Of a stretch of 62,291 bases of DNA, positions 42,355 to 51,102 are shown one piece after another; the stretch's first letter is position 1, and every line of letters begins with the position of its first letter. Origin of the DNA: Actinomadura chibensis NBRC 106107. GTDB lineage: Bacteria; Actinomycetota; Actinomycetes; Streptosporangiales; Streptosporangiaceae. The stretch is taken from assembly GCF_001552135.1 (NCBI RefSeq), contig NZ_BCQP01000011.1, positions 1-62,291 of the forward strand, read 5' to 3'. The notes beneath the pieces were generated by a model that worked only from the letters and a program-made list of their open reading frames with translations, did not search any database and was not told the DNA's origin. Position numbers and translations under genes: made by a program.

Positions 42355-42383
42355 TTGACCATCTGCCAATAAAGGCGGAGGAT
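42355..42383 (+). promoter_or_regulatory. Candidate promoter of the MpaB-type gene
   Basis: TTGACC (42355-42360) and GAGGAT (42378-42383) are 17 bp apart. Transcription would begin near 42390, after the ATG at 42382, which supports the ATG at 42418 as the true start. The rest of the 249-bp gap 42169-42417 shows only a 6-bp inverted repeat (GGCCCT...AGGGCC, 42257-42277). Confidence 0.55.
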
Positions 42384-42417
42384 GTCCGGGCAGGACCCCG
42401 ACCGGCCGGGAGGCGCC

Positions 42418-43329
42418 ATGCCCGCCACGTCCATGCCCGCCACGTCCACGACCGCAGCGCGGCTCGCCGACCGGCTCGCCGACCGGCTCGCCGACCGGGA
42501 GGCGCTCCGCGCGCTGGCGGCCGAGCCGCTCGTCGGCCTCGGCGCGGGGCGGGCCCTGCTGATGCAGCTCGCGCACCCGGCCGTCGCGCGCGGCGTCGCC
42601 GAGCACAGCGACTTCGCCGACCGCCCGCTGGCCCGCCTGTTCGGCACGCTCGATTTTCTGCTCGTCGTGACGTTCGGGACGCCGGAGCAGGTCGCGCGGA
42701 TCGCCGCGAAGGTCCGCGGCGTCCACGCCGCCGTCCGCGGCGACGGCTACTCCGGCGCCGACCCGGACCTGCAGATGTGGGTGAACGCGACCCTCATCGA
42801 CACCGCCCTGCACATGTACGAGCAGGTGATGCCGCCGTGCGGCGACGACCGGGCCCTCGCCGAGGAGTACTACCGGCAGGCCCGGGTCGTCGCCGAGGTC
42901 CTCGGCTGCCCCCTCGACGCGCAGCCGCCCGACCTCGCCGCGTTCCGCGCCTACATGGCCAAGGCGCTCGCCGCGCTGGAGGTCACCGACACCGCCCGCG
43001 AGGTCGCGGCGGCCGTGCTGTGGCCGCGCGGGCTCCGCGTCCTGTTCCCGGCCCTCGCGGTGTTCCGGCTGGTCACGACCGCGCTGCTGCCCGACGAGCT
43101 GCGCGCCCAGTACGGGCTGCCGTGGGACGAGCGGCGGCGGCGCACCGCGGCCGCGGTGCTGCGGACGGCGGGCGCCATGCACCGCGCGACGCCGCGGCCG
43201 CTGCGCCGCCCGCCGGAGTCCGTCCTGGTCAGGCTGGCGGCGCACCGGGTCGACCGGACCCTGTCGTCCCGCCGCACCCGCCGCGCCCGAGGCGGCCGGG
43301 CGCGGGCGGGTCAGGCGACGGAGGAGTAG
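42418..43329 (+). CDS. Oxygenase MpaB family (DUF2236) protein
   Basis: A 303-residue mostly helical protein of the MpaB/latex-clearing-protein-like family, predicted heme-binding oxygenases or peroxidases. The family pattern shows as Leu-Met-Gln-Leu-Ala-His-Pro-Ala-Val-Ala (near residue 45-55), Asp-Leu-Gln-Met-Trp-Val-Asn-Ala-Thr-Leu (near 118-127) and Glu-Tyr-Tyr (near 150). GGGAGG lies 4 nt before ATG 42418; ATG 42382 is an alternative that the promoter position argues against. The 5' end has tandem repeats (ATGCCCGCCACGTCC twice, then three CTCGCCGACCGG units). The 3' end overlaps the convergent helicase gene by 19 bp. Confidence 0.85.
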   Translation: MPATSMPATSTTAARLADRLADRLADREALRALAAEPLVGLGAGRALLMQLAHPAVARGVAEHSDFADRPLARLFGTLDFLLVVTFGTPEQVARIAAKVRGVHAAVRGDGYSGADPDLQMWVNATLIDTALHMYEQVMPPCGDDRALAEEYYRQARVVAEVLGCPLDAQPPDLAAFRAYMAKALAALEVTDTAREVAAAVLWPRGLRVLFPALAVFRLVTTALLPDELRAQYGLPWDERRRRTAAAVLRTAGAMHRATPRPLRRPPESVLVRLAAHRVDRTLSSRRTRRARGGRARAGQATEE

Positions 43330-46103
43330 GCGACGACGCCGCGGCGCATCGCGTCCATGGCGCGGCGCGCGGTCTTGCGGATATGGCCGTTGCGCGGCGC
43401 GGCGTCGGCGACCTGGCCGAGCAGGTCCAGGAGCTGCTTCACGGCGCGGACGAAGTCGCCCGCGGTGAGGTCGCTCTCCAGCAGGACCTCGTCGAGGTCG
43501 TCGCCGCGCGCCCACCGGTAGGCCGTCCACGCGAACCCGAGGTCGGGCTCGCGCAGGAACGACACCCGGTTGTCGCGCTCGACGGCCTCCAGCTCGCCCC
43601 ACAGCCGCACCATCGCGGCGAGGGCGTCCTGCGCGGGCCCCGCCGGGGTGCGCGGCGGGGTCGCGTCGTCGGGCTGCCGCGACTCGTAGACCAGCGCCGA
43701 CACGCACGCGGCCAGCTCGGCGTGGCCGAGCTTGTCCCACAGCCCCTCGCGCAGGCTCTCCGCGGTGAGCAGGTCCAGCTCGTTGTAGATGCGGCCGAGG
43801 CGGCGGCCCTCCTCGGTGACGGACCCGTCCGCGAGGTAGCCGAGCTGCTCGAGGACGCCGCACACCCGGTCGAAGGTGCGGGCGATCACCTGCGAGCGGC
43901 CCTCGACGCGGCGGCGCAGCTGCTCGGTCTCGCGGTCCAGGCGGTGGTACCGCTCGGCCCAGCGGGCGTGCTCCTCGCGCTTGTCGCAGCCGTGCACGGG
44001 GTGGCGGCGCAGCTCGGCGCGCAGCTCGGCGATCTCGGCGTCGTCGGGGGCGGCGGAGTCGCCGCGGGTCCGCTTGCGCGCCCGGACGTCGTCGGGGACC
44101 TTGTTGCGCAGCGTCGCGGCGAGGTCGCGGCGGTCCTGCGGGTTGCGAGGGCTGAACGACTTCGGGATCCGGATCCGCTCGACCGGCTCCACGGCGCGCG
44201 GGAAGTCCTGGATCGACAGGCGCTGCACCGACCGGTTCACGGTGAGGACGAGCGGCGCTGGCCCGTCGGAGCGGCGGCCGAGCCCCGGGTCGAGGACGAC
44301 GGCGAGCCCGGACCGCCGCCCGGACGGCACGACCACGACGTCCCCCGGCCGCAGGTGCTCCAGCGACCGCGCGGCCTCGGCGCGGCGCGCGCCCGCCCGC
44401 TCCCGGGACAGCTCGGCCTCCCGGTCCGACAGCCGCCGCCGCATCGCCGCGTACTCCATGAAGTCGCCGAGATGGCACTCGGCGGCCTTGGCGTACCCGT
44501 CGAGCGCCTCCTCGTTCTTGTGCACCTGCCGGGCCAGGCCGACGACGGCGCGGTCGGCCTGGAACTGCGCGAACGACTCCTCCAGCAGCGTCCGGGCCCG
44601 TTCGGCGCCGACCGCGCCGACCAGGTTCACCGCCATGTTGTAGGACGGCCGGAAGCTGGAGTTCAGCGGGTAGGTGCGGGCCCCGGCGAGCCCCGCGACC
44701 GACGCGGGCTCCACGTTCGGCCCCCACACCACGACGGCGTGCCCCTCCACGTCGATGCCGCGCCGCCCGGCGCGCCCGGTGAGCTGCGTGTACTCGCCGG
44801 GGGTGAGATCGACGTGGGCCTCGCCGTTCCACTTGTCGAGCTTCTCGATCACGACGGTGCGGGCCGGCATGTTGATGCCGAGCGCGAGCGTCTCCGTCGC
44901 GAACACCGCCTTGATCATCCCGCGGGTGAACAGCTCCTCGACGATCTCCTTGAACGTCGGCAGCATCCCGGCGTGGTGGGCGGCGACGCCGCGCTCCAGC
45001 GCGGCGAGGAAGTCGGCGTAGCCGAGGACGCGCAGGTCGTCCGGGGAGATGTCGGCGGTGCGCAGCTCGGCGTGCGCGCGGATCTCCTCCGCCTCCTCCT
45101 TGGACGTCAGCCGGATCCCGGCGTGCAGGCACTGCAGGACGGCCGCGTCGCACCCGGCCCGGGAGAAGATGAACGTGATCGCCGGGAGCAGCCCGGCGCG
45201 GTCGAGGCGCTCGATCACGTCGGGCCGGGCGGGCGGCCGGAACCGCTGCGGGCGCGGCGCGCGGCGCCGCCCGGTGCGCCGGCCCTGGTTGACCTTGGCG
45301 CGCCGGACCTCGTCCACCGCCATCCGGGTGAGCTGCGGGTTGAGCCGGGCCTGCCGGTCCTTGCCCTTGCCGGTGTCGACGAACAGGTCGTACAGGCGGG
45401 TGCCGACCAGCATGTGCTGGAACAGCGGGACGGGACGGTGCTCGTCCACGATCACCGCGGTCTCGCCGCGCACCTCCTGCAGCCACTCCCCGAACTCCTC
45501 GGCGTTGCTGACCGTCGCGGACAGCGCGACGATCCGCACCGAGTCGGGGACGTGGATGATCACCTCTTCCCAGACGGCGCCGCGGAACCGGTCGGCGAGG
45601 TAGTGGACCTCGTCCATCACGACGAACGCGAGCCCGGTGAGGGTCTGCGACCCCGCGTACAGCATGTTGCGGAGCACCTCGGTCGTCATGACGACGATCG
45701 GGGCCTCGCCGTTGACGCTGTTGTCGCCGGTGAGGAGCCCGACCTTCTCCGCGCCGTAGCGGCGGACGAGGTCGGCGTACTTCTGGTTCGACAGCGCCTT
45801 GATCGGCGTGGTGTAGAAGCACTTGCCGCCGCCGGTGAGGGCGAGGTGGACGGCGAACTCCCCCACCACCGTCTTGCCGGACCCGGTCGGCGCGGCGACG
45901 AGGACGCCGCTGCCCGCCTCCAGCGCCCGGCACGCCTCGATCTGGAACGCGTCCAGCTCGAAGTCGTACAGGGTGCGGAAGTCCAGCAGGGCGGGGCCGT
46001 TCCCGGCGGTGCGCGCGCGGTAGGCCGCGTACCGCTGGGCCGGCGTCTGCCCGGCCGGTCCGGTGTCGGCGCCTGCGCCGGTGTCGGTGTCGGGGGTGGT
46101 CAT
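43311..46103 (-). CDS. helY: DEAD/DEAH-box helicase, HelY (Mtr4/Ski2-like)
   Basis: A 930-residue superfamily 2 helicase. Walker A Ala-Pro-Thr-Gly-Ser-Gly-Lys-Thr is at 71-78, the box II motif is Asp-Glu-Val-His near 163 and Ser-Ala-Thr is near 190. The Gln-Leu-Thr-Gly-Arg-Ala-Gly-Arg-Arg-Gly motif VI is near 440. A C-terminal DSHCT-like region (about 730-925) is typical of Ski2-like RNA helicases. A basic Arg-rich insert (about 270-300) interrupts the RecA domains. Its place after tatA/tatC in the pafBC neighbourhood matches other actinobacteria. The likely job is RNA unwinding or surveillance. Confidence 0.95.
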   Translation of the reverse strand: MTTPDTDTGAGADTGPAGQTPAQRYAAYRARTAGNGPALLDFRTLYDFELDAFQIEACRALEAGSGVLVAAPTGSGKTVVGEFAVHLALTGGGKCFYTTPIKALSNQKYADLVRRYGAEKVGLLTGDNSVNGEAPIVVMTTEVLRNMLYAGSQTLTGLAFVVMDEVHYLADRFRGAVWEEVIIHVPDSVRIVALSATVSNAEEFGEWLQEVRGETAVIVDEHRPVPLFQHMLVGTRLYDLFVDTGKGKDRQARLNPQLTRMAVDEVRRAKVNQGRRTGRRRAPRPQRFRPPARPDVIERLDRAGLLPAITFIFSRAGCDAAVLQCLHAGIRLTSKEEAEEIRAHAELRTADISPDDLRVLGYADFLAALERGVAAHHAGMLPTFKEIVEELFTRGMIKAVFATETLALGINMPARTVVIEKLDKWNGEAHVDLTPGEYTQLTGRAGRRGIDVEGHAVVVWGPNVEPASVAGLAGARTYPLNSSFRPSYNMAVNLVGAVGAERARTLLEESFAQFQADRAVVGLARQVHKNEEALDGYAKAAECHLGDFMEYAAMRRRLSDREAELSRERAGARRAEAARSLEHLRPGDVVVVPSGRRSGLAVVLDPGLGRRSDGPAPLVLTVNRSVQRLSIQDFPRAVEPVERIRIPKSFSPRNPQDRRDLAATLRNKVPDDVRARKRTRGDSAAPDDAEIAELRAELRRHPVHGCDKREEHARWAERYHRLDRETEQLRRRVEGRSQVIARTFDRVCGVLEQLGYLADGSVTEEGRRLGRIYNELDLLTAESLREGLWDKLGHAELAACVSALVYESRQPDDATPPRTPAGPAQDALAAMVRLWGELEAVERDNRVSFLREPDLGFAWTAYRWARGDDLDEVLLESDLTAGDFVRAVKQLLDLLGQVADAAPRNGHIRKTARRAMDAMRRGVVAYSSVA

Positions 46104-46187
46104 GTCTTCGAGCCTACGGTTTCGACCGGCCCGATTCCCAATCCGGGGACGATCGCCGCCCGGGGCCCGGCGGGGCGGGGCGGCGGG

Positions 46188-47057
46188 TCAGCGGGCGCGG
46201 TCGCCCTTCTCCAGCTCGGCGTCCATCGCTTCGAGGTCGAGCGGGGACGCCTCGTCGTCCGACAGCCCCTCGTACGGGTCGGGCCGGCGGGTCCGGCGCC
46301 GGTCGTGGAAGAACGCGATCAGCTCGGCGATCTCGAACAGCACGATCGTGGGGAGCGCGAGCGCCAGCATGGTGAACGGGTCCTGGCTGGGGGTGGCGAC
46401 CGCCGCGAACACGAACACGCCGAAGATCAGGAGCCGGCGGGACTTGCGGATCCGCTGGTGGGTGAGGACGCCGATCATGTTCAGCATGACGACGAACAGC
46501 GGCAGCTCGAACGTCAGCCCGAAGATGAACAGCATCGCCTGCGCATAGCCGAGGTAGTCCTGGACGCCGACCAGGACGGTCGTGTCGCCCGGCGCGAGCC
46601 CGATGAAGATCTTCAGGCCCTTGTCCATCGTCACGTACGCCAGCGCGCCGCCGAGCAGGAACAGCGGCACGGCCGCCGCCATGAACGAGTACGTCCAGCG
46701 GCGCTCGCGCCGGTACAGGCCGGGCGCGACGAACGCCCAGATCTGGTACAGCCAGATCGGCGACGACAGGAGCGCCCCGACGATCAGGGCGACCTTCAGG
46801 TGGATGAAGAACCCGTCGAAGATCCCGTGCACCACCAGGTCGCACTTGCCGGCCAGGCAGTGCTCGGGCGGGATCCGCGTGTACGGCTGCTTCAGGAAGT
46901 CCCAGATCGGGGGGAAGAAGATCCACCCGACGAGCGCGCCGAGCACCAGTCCGAGGATCGCCTTGATCAACCGGTTCCGCAGCTCACGGAGGTGTTCCAT
47001 GAGGGGCATGCGTCCGTCGGAGGCGGCGGCGCGGCTGCTCAGCTTCATCGTGGGCAT
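46188..47057 (-). CDS. tatC: Twin-arginine translocase subunit TatC
   Basis: A 289-residue six-span membrane protein, the receptor for twin-arginine signal peptides. Hallmarks are the N-terminal Met-Glu-His-Leu-Arg-Glu-Leu-Arg-Asn-Arg motif (near residue 20), Phe-Val-Ala-Pro-Gly-Leu-Tyr-Arg-Arg-Glu-Arg (near 106) and Phe-Gly-Leu-Thr-Phe-Glu-Leu-Pro (near 180). A charged acidic tail follows the last span. ATG 47057 or ATG 47048 could be the start. It follows tatA in the same direction. Confidence 0.97.
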   Translation of the reverse strand: MPTMKLSSRAAASDGRMPLMEHLRELRNRLIKAILGLVLGALVGWIFFPPIWDFLKQPYTRIPPEHCLAGKCDLVVHGIFDGFFIHLKVALIVGALLSSPIWLYQIWAFVAPGLYRRERRWTYSFMAAAVPLFLLGGALAYVTMDKGLKIFIGLAPGDTTVLVGVQDYLGYAQAMLFIFGLTFELPLFVVMLNMIGVLTHQRIRKSRRLLIFGVFVFAAVATPSQDPFTMLALALPTIVLFEIAELIAFFHDRRRTRRPDPYEGLSDDEASPLDLEAMDAELEKGDRAR

Positions 47058-47110
47058 TCAGGCTAGGGGGCGGGGGATGGTGGCCGGTCGGGACCGGGTC
47101 GCGGCGGCGG

Positions 47111-47476
47111 TCAGCCCTTGTGGACCTTGGACGGGTCCGACACCGGCACGCCCTGGATCGGCTCGCCCGCGCCGATCGCGCCGCGCGGGCGCTGCGCGCC
47201 GTCGGCGGCCTCGCGCTCCAGCCTGGCGGCCTCCTCGCGCAGGCGGGCGGCCTTCTCACGCGCGTCCTCGGCACCCTGACCGGCGTCCTGACGCGGCGTC
47301 TCGGCCTGCGCCTTCGCGGTGGTGCTCTCGCCGTCGTGCAGGCCCTGGGTCTCGGCCTTCAGGATCCGCGCCGACTTGCCCAGGGACCGCGCGAGCTGCG
47401 GAAGCTTCGCCGACCCGAACAGGAGCAAGACGACCGCAAGGATGATCAGAATCTCGGTCGTGCCAAGTCCAGCCAT
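47111..47476 (-). CDS. tatA: Twin-arginine translocase subunit TatA
   Basis: A 121-residue TatA/E-type pore subunit. One N-terminal span (Gly-Thr-Thr-Glu-Ile-Leu-Ile-Ile-Leu-Ala-Val-Val-Leu-Leu-Leu-Phe-Gly) and the hinge Phe-Gly-Ser-Ala-Lys-Leu-Pro lead into an amphipathic helix, then a long charged tail. The tail is predicted coiled-coil (Glu/Arg/Ala repeats about 65-95). ATG 47476 has GAGGA 6 nt upstream; reading further upstream would add an implausible basic leader. Confidence 0.96.
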   Translation of the reverse strand: MAGLGTTEILIILAVVLLLFGSAKLPQLARSLGKSARILKAETQGLHDGESTTAKAQAETPRQDAGQGAEDAREKAARLREEAARLEREAADGAQRPRGAIGAGEPIQGVPVSDPSKVHKG

Positions 47477-47501
47477 GACAATCCTCTTCAGCAGGGGTCC
47501 A

Positions 47502-47723
47502 TCAGGACGATCGTACGCCGTCCCGGGGCCGTTGTGACGCACGCGTTTCTTCGAGCCGGGACAGTTCACTGCGCAGCGCCGAGTGTTTCGGCCCGAGCCG
47601 CCGCCGCGTGCGCTCCAGTTCACGACCGAAACGCCGCACGCCGAGCCACACCTTGAACGCGCAGAAGGCGAGCACGGCGAGGCCGGCGAAACCCAGACAC
47701 ACCGACACCGCGACCCACGCCAT
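47502..47723 (-). CDS. Small single-span membrane protein between pafC and tatA
   Basis: A 73-residue protein from ATG 47723: one hydrophobic span (residues about 3-27) and a basic cytoplasmic tail of heptad-like Arg/Glu/Leu pattern. It lies 25 bp before tatA. I recall similar small genes at this place in other actinobacteria, but no function is known. Confidence 0.65.
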   Translation of the reverse strand: MAWVAVSVCLGFAGLAVLAFCAFKVWLGVRRFGRELERTRRRLGPKHSALRSELSRLEETRASQRPRDGVRSS

Positions 47724-47819
47724 CCCGCCACGGTAGCCGATCCGATCAACCCCCGTCTGTGCGGGCCGTGCCGGAACCTGCGCGCAGCGCGCCATATTCG
47801 GCCCGTCCCCGGGCCGGGC

Positions 47820-48857
47820 TCAGCCCATCCCGTACAGCGACAGCGCCCGCGCCGCGTCGTCGCGGACCCCGGACGCGAGATGCTCGGGCGCGACGACCCG
47901 GCCCTGGTCGCCGAGCCGCATCGCGAGGCCCCGCACCCACCGGGTGTCCGGCGTCCGCAGCACGACCCGCAGCCGCCCCTCCCCGAGCTCCTCCACCGAC
48001 TCGCACGGGTAGTAGTCGGCGACCCACCGGCCGCGCGCCGTCAGCTCCAGCGTGACGGCCTCGTCCTGCGGCGACGGGCGGAACAGGCCCGCGTCCACGT
48101 CGATCGGCTCGGCGTCGTCGGGGACCTCGGCCGCGACGTCCAGCACGGCGAGGTCGGCGATCCGGTCCAGCTTGAACAGCCGCACCGCCTCCGCGCGGCG
48201 GCACCACCCCTCCAGGTAGGTGTTGCCCTCCACGACCAGCAGGCGCATCGGGTCGACGTCGCGCTCGGTGTTCTCGTCCCGCGCGGGCACGTAGTACGTC
48301 AGGTGGACGCGGCGGCCCGCCGCGATCGCCTCCCGCAGCAGCTCCACGGCCGAGCGGTCCGGGTCCGGGGACCGGCCCCACGCGTCGACCTCCACCGACA
48401 CCTGGCTCGACACCGCCGCGGCCGCCGCGCCCGCCGCGCCCTCCAGCTTCGCGATGACGCGGCTGAGCGCGTCGCGGTCGTCCAGCCCGGGGATTCCGGC
48501 GAGCATCCGCAGCGCCACGAGCAGCGCGGACGCCTCGTCCACCTTCAGCCGCAGCGGCCGCGCGATCGACTCCGCCTCCGCCACCGTGATCTCCCCGCCC
48601 TCGTAGGACAGGTCGATCGGGCAGTAGGGGTCGGGGGCGCGCAGCTCCACGCACCACAGCAGGTTCAGGTCGTCGATCAGCTGCTTCTCGGTCACCCCGA
48701 ACGCGGCGGCGGCCTCGCCGAGCGCCACCGAGTCGCGGTTCACCACGTACGGGACGAGCGCCAGCAGCCGCCCCAGCCGGTCGGTGGACGTCGTCGCGGC
48801 CTTTGCCGCCTTGGCCGTTCTGGGGGCGGGGCGGGAGCCGCCGGTCCGCTCGGTCAT
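47820..48857 (-). CDS. pafC: WYL-domain transcriptional regulator PafC
   Basis: A 345-residue protein with an N-terminal winged helix (residues about 25-90), a WYL domain (about 165-250, Gly-Arg-Arg-Val-His-Leu-Thr-Tyr-Tyr) and a C-terminal extension domain. In mycobacteria PafB and PafC form the PafBC activator of the LexA-independent DNA damage response. The ATG overlaps the pafB stop (ATGA), fitting equimolar synthesis. Confidence 0.94.
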   Translation of the reverse strand: MTERTGGSRPAPRTAKAAKAATTSTDRLGRLLALVPYVVNRDSVALGEAAAAFGVTEKQLIDDLNLLWCVELRAPDPYCPIDLSYEGGEITVAEAESIARPLRLKVDEASALLVALRMLAGIPGLDDRDALSRVIAKLEGAAGAAAAAVSSQVSVEVDAWGRSPDPDRSAVELLREAIAAGRRVHLTYYVPARDENTERDVDPMRLLVVEGNTYLEGWCRRAEAVRLFKLDRIADLAVLDVAAEVPDDAEPIDVDAGLFRPSPQDEAVTLELTARGRWVADYYPCESVEELGEGRLRVVLRTPDTRWVRGLAMRLGDQGRVVAPEHLASGVRDDAARALSLYGMG

Positions 48858-49864
48858 CGGGCGCTCACCGGTCCCTTCTCGCCCTCCGGGCGCCCGGCGC
48901 ACGCCAGCACCGACTTCAGGTGCTGGATCACCGCCTCCCGCAGGTCGGGCGGATCGAGCACCACGACGTCGGCGGCGAACCGCGCCAGGTACGGGGCGAA
49001 CCGGTCGGCGTCGCGGAACGTCAGGACCGCCTCGTCCCAGGCCCCGTCGCCCCCTTCGGCGGGGCGCACGTCGCGGGCCCAGCGGCGCGGGCCCTGCGCC
49101 GCGCCGCGCCGCAGCCGCACCGTCGCCGGGCGCGGCTCGCTCGGCGGGTCGCCCCAGTCGAACGCGATGCGCCGCACGTCCACCCCGTCCGGGACGGTCA
49201 CCGACCCGGACGGGCCGTCCGGCCGCACGTCCCCGACGATCCGGCTCAGCCGGAACACCCGCTGCTCGTCGCGGTCGCGGTCGAACCCGACCACGTACCA
49301 GCGGCCCCGGCGGCTCACCACGCCCCACGGCTCCAGGTGCCGCCGCGCCACCGACGTCCGCCCGATCCCCTGGTAGTCGAACGCCACCGGACGGCCGTCG
49401 CGCACCGCCTCCCACAGCGCCGGGAACGCCGGGTCCTGGGTGTTGACGCGCGGCTCGATCCCGACCGCGGTCGGCGCGTCGGTCTCCACCCCGGCCGCGC
49501 GCAGCTTCAGCAGCGCGCCCGACGCCGCCTCCGCCATGCTCGCCCGCTGCCACACCCGCGCCGCGAGGCCGAGCACCGCCGCCTCGTCCGGCGTCAGGTG
49601 GATGTCGGGCAGCTCGTAGGCCTGCGGCGGGATCCGGTAGCCGATCTCCTCGCCGCCGCCGCCCCGCTGGTCGCTGCCGACCTCCAGCGGGACGCCGAGC
49701 TCGCGCAGCTCCTCCTTGTCCCGCTCGAACATCCGCTTGAACGCCTCGTCGGAGTCGGGGTAGCCGGGCACCGCCCGGCGGATCTGCTCGGCCGTCAGAT
49801 AACGCCGGGTGGCGAGCAGGCAGACCACCAGGTTGAGCAGACGCTCGGTCTTGCGCCGCGACAC
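48854..49864 (-). CDS. pafB: WYL-domain transcriptional regulator PafB
   Basis: A 336-residue partner of PafC with the same order of domains: winged helix (about 5-65, Leu-Thr-Ala-Glu-Gln-Ile-Arg-Arg), WYL domain (about 150-230, Arg-Pro-Val-Ala-Phe-Asp-Tyr-Gln) and C-terminal domain. GTG 49864 follows AGAGGTGAT. It is divergent from the DUF3866 gene over a 114-bp gap that probably holds both promoters. Confidence 0.94.
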   Translation of the reverse strand: MSRRKTERLLNLVVCLLATRRYLTAEQIRRAVPGYPDSDEAFKRMFERDKEELRELGVPLEVGSDQRGGGGEEIGYRIPPQAYELPDIHLTPDEAAVLGLAARVWQRASMAEAASGALLKLRAAGVETDAPTAVGIEPRVNTQDPAFPALWEAVRDGRPVAFDYQGIGRTSVARRHLEPWGVVSRRGRWYVVGFDRDRDEQRVFRLSRIVGDVRPDGPSGSVTVPDGVDVRRIAFDWGDPPSEPRPATVRLRRGAAQGPRRWARDVRPAEGGDGAWDEAVLTFRDADRFAPYLARFAADVVVLDPPDLREAVIQHLKSVLACAGRPEGEKGPVSAR

Positions 49865-49978
49865 TTCGCCATCACCTCTTCGCTCCGTCGGCCCCCGGAC
49901 CGCCGCCCCGTCCCGGCCGTCCCCGCGCGGACCCGAACACGCCCGCGCCCGCCGCTCAGGACGCTACCGTTTCCCGGT

Positions 49979-51091
49979 GTGATCCGATGGCGCAAAGGCA
50001 CAGTCGAGGGCATCCGACGCGAATGGCCCGGGGCGGTCGAGCTGGACGTCTCGATCGGGGACGCCTCGGCCGGGGGCGTCCCGGCCGAGGACGGCGGCAC
50101 CTGCCGCGCCCTCGCCTATCCCGCCCTGGTGGGACGGCCCGAGCCGGGGGACGCCGTCCTGCTCAACACTACGGCCTTGGCGATGGGCCTCGGCACCGGC
50201 GGCTACGCCATGGTCGTCGCCGTCCCCGACCGGCTGCCGCCCGACCCGTCCGGCCCCGGGCACCTCGTCAAGGCCCGCTACACGCCGCTGCAGGCGACCG
50301 TCCTCGGCGCCGACGAGCAGGACTCCCCCCACCACGGCGTCCTCCGCGACGCCGACTCCCTCGGCGGCATGCCCGTCGTCGTCGCCGACCTGCACTCCGC
50401 GCTCCCGCCGATCCTCGCCGCGCTGCTCGCCGACCGGCCGTCCGCGCGGGTCGTGTACGTCATGCCGGACGGCGGGGCGCTCCCCGCGTGGTTCTCCATG
50501 TCCATCGCCCGGCTCAAGGACGCGGGCGCCCTCGCCGCCACCGTCACCGTCGGGCAGGCGTTCGGCGGCGACCTGGAGGCCGTCACCGTCCACACCGGGT
50601 TGCTCGCCGCCCGGCTCGTCCTCGGCGCGGACGCCGTCGTCCTCGCCCAGGGCCCCGGCAACCTCGGCACCGGCACCCGGTGGGGCTTCTCCGGCGTGTC
50701 GGCGGGCGAGGCGGTGAACGCCGCGGGCGTGCTCGCCGGACGCCCCGTCGGGTCGCTCCGGGTCAGCGAGGGCGACCTGCGCGAACGCCACCTCGGCGTC
50801 TCCCACCACTCCCTCACCGCCTACGGGCGCGTCGCCCTCGCCGCCGCGGACGTCCCCGTCCCCGAACTCGGCGGCGAGTTCGGCGCCCGCGTCGCCGCCG
50901 GGGCCGCGCCGCTCGGCGAGCGGCACCGGCTCGTCCCCGTCGCCGTCGACGGCCTCCACGAGACCCTCCGGGCCGCGGAGAAGGAGTGGGGCGTCCGGCT
51001 GTCCACCATGGGGCGCCGCCTCGACGAGGACCTCGCCTACTTCCTCACCGCCGCCGCCGCGGGCCGCCACACCGCCACCCTCCTCGCCTAG
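49979..51091 (+). CDS. DUF3866 family protein
   Basis: A 370-residue protein starting with GTG 49979 (Ile-Arg-Trp-Arg-Lys-Gly-Thr-Val). Conserved blocks include Leu-Asn-Thr-Thr-Ala-Leu-Ala-Met-Gly-Leu-Gly-Thr-Gly-Gly near residue 60 and Lys-Ala-Arg-Tyr-Thr-Pro-Leu-Gln near 97. Tyr-Val-Met-Pro-Asp-Gly-Gly-Ala-Leu-Pro is near 160, and Gln-Gly-Pro-Gly-Asn-Leu-Gly-Thr-Gly-Thr-Arg-Trp-Gly-Phe-Ser-Gly near 224. These Gly-rich loops look like a catalytic or nucleotide-binding site, but no function is known. Its association with pafBC is the only clue. Confidence 0.85.
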   Translation: MIRWRKGTVEGIRREWPGAVELDVSIGDASAGGVPAEDGGTCRALAYPALVGRPEPGDAVLLNTTALAMGLGTGGYAMVVAVPDRLPPDPSGPGHLVKARYTPLQATVLGADEQDSPHHGVLRDADSLGGMPVVVADLHSALPPILAALLADRPSARVVYVMPDGGALPAWFSMSIARLKDAGALAATVTVGQAFGGDLEAVTVHTGLLAARLVLGADAVVLAQGPGNLGTGTRWGFSGVSAGEAVNAAGVLAGRPVGSLRVSEGDLRERHLGVSHHSLTAYGRVALAAADVPVPELGGEFGARVAAGAAPLGERHRLVPVAVDGLHETLRAAEKEWGVRLSTMGRRLDEDLAYFLTAAAAGRHTATLLA

Positions 51092-51102
51092 ACCCGGCGC
51101 GC

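Noticed and set aside
42246..47066. A plus-strand open frame of about 1600 codons opposite helY and tatC
   Set aside because: High G+C keeps antisense frames open. The translation is low-complexity, while the opposite strand encodes recognisable HelY and TatC.
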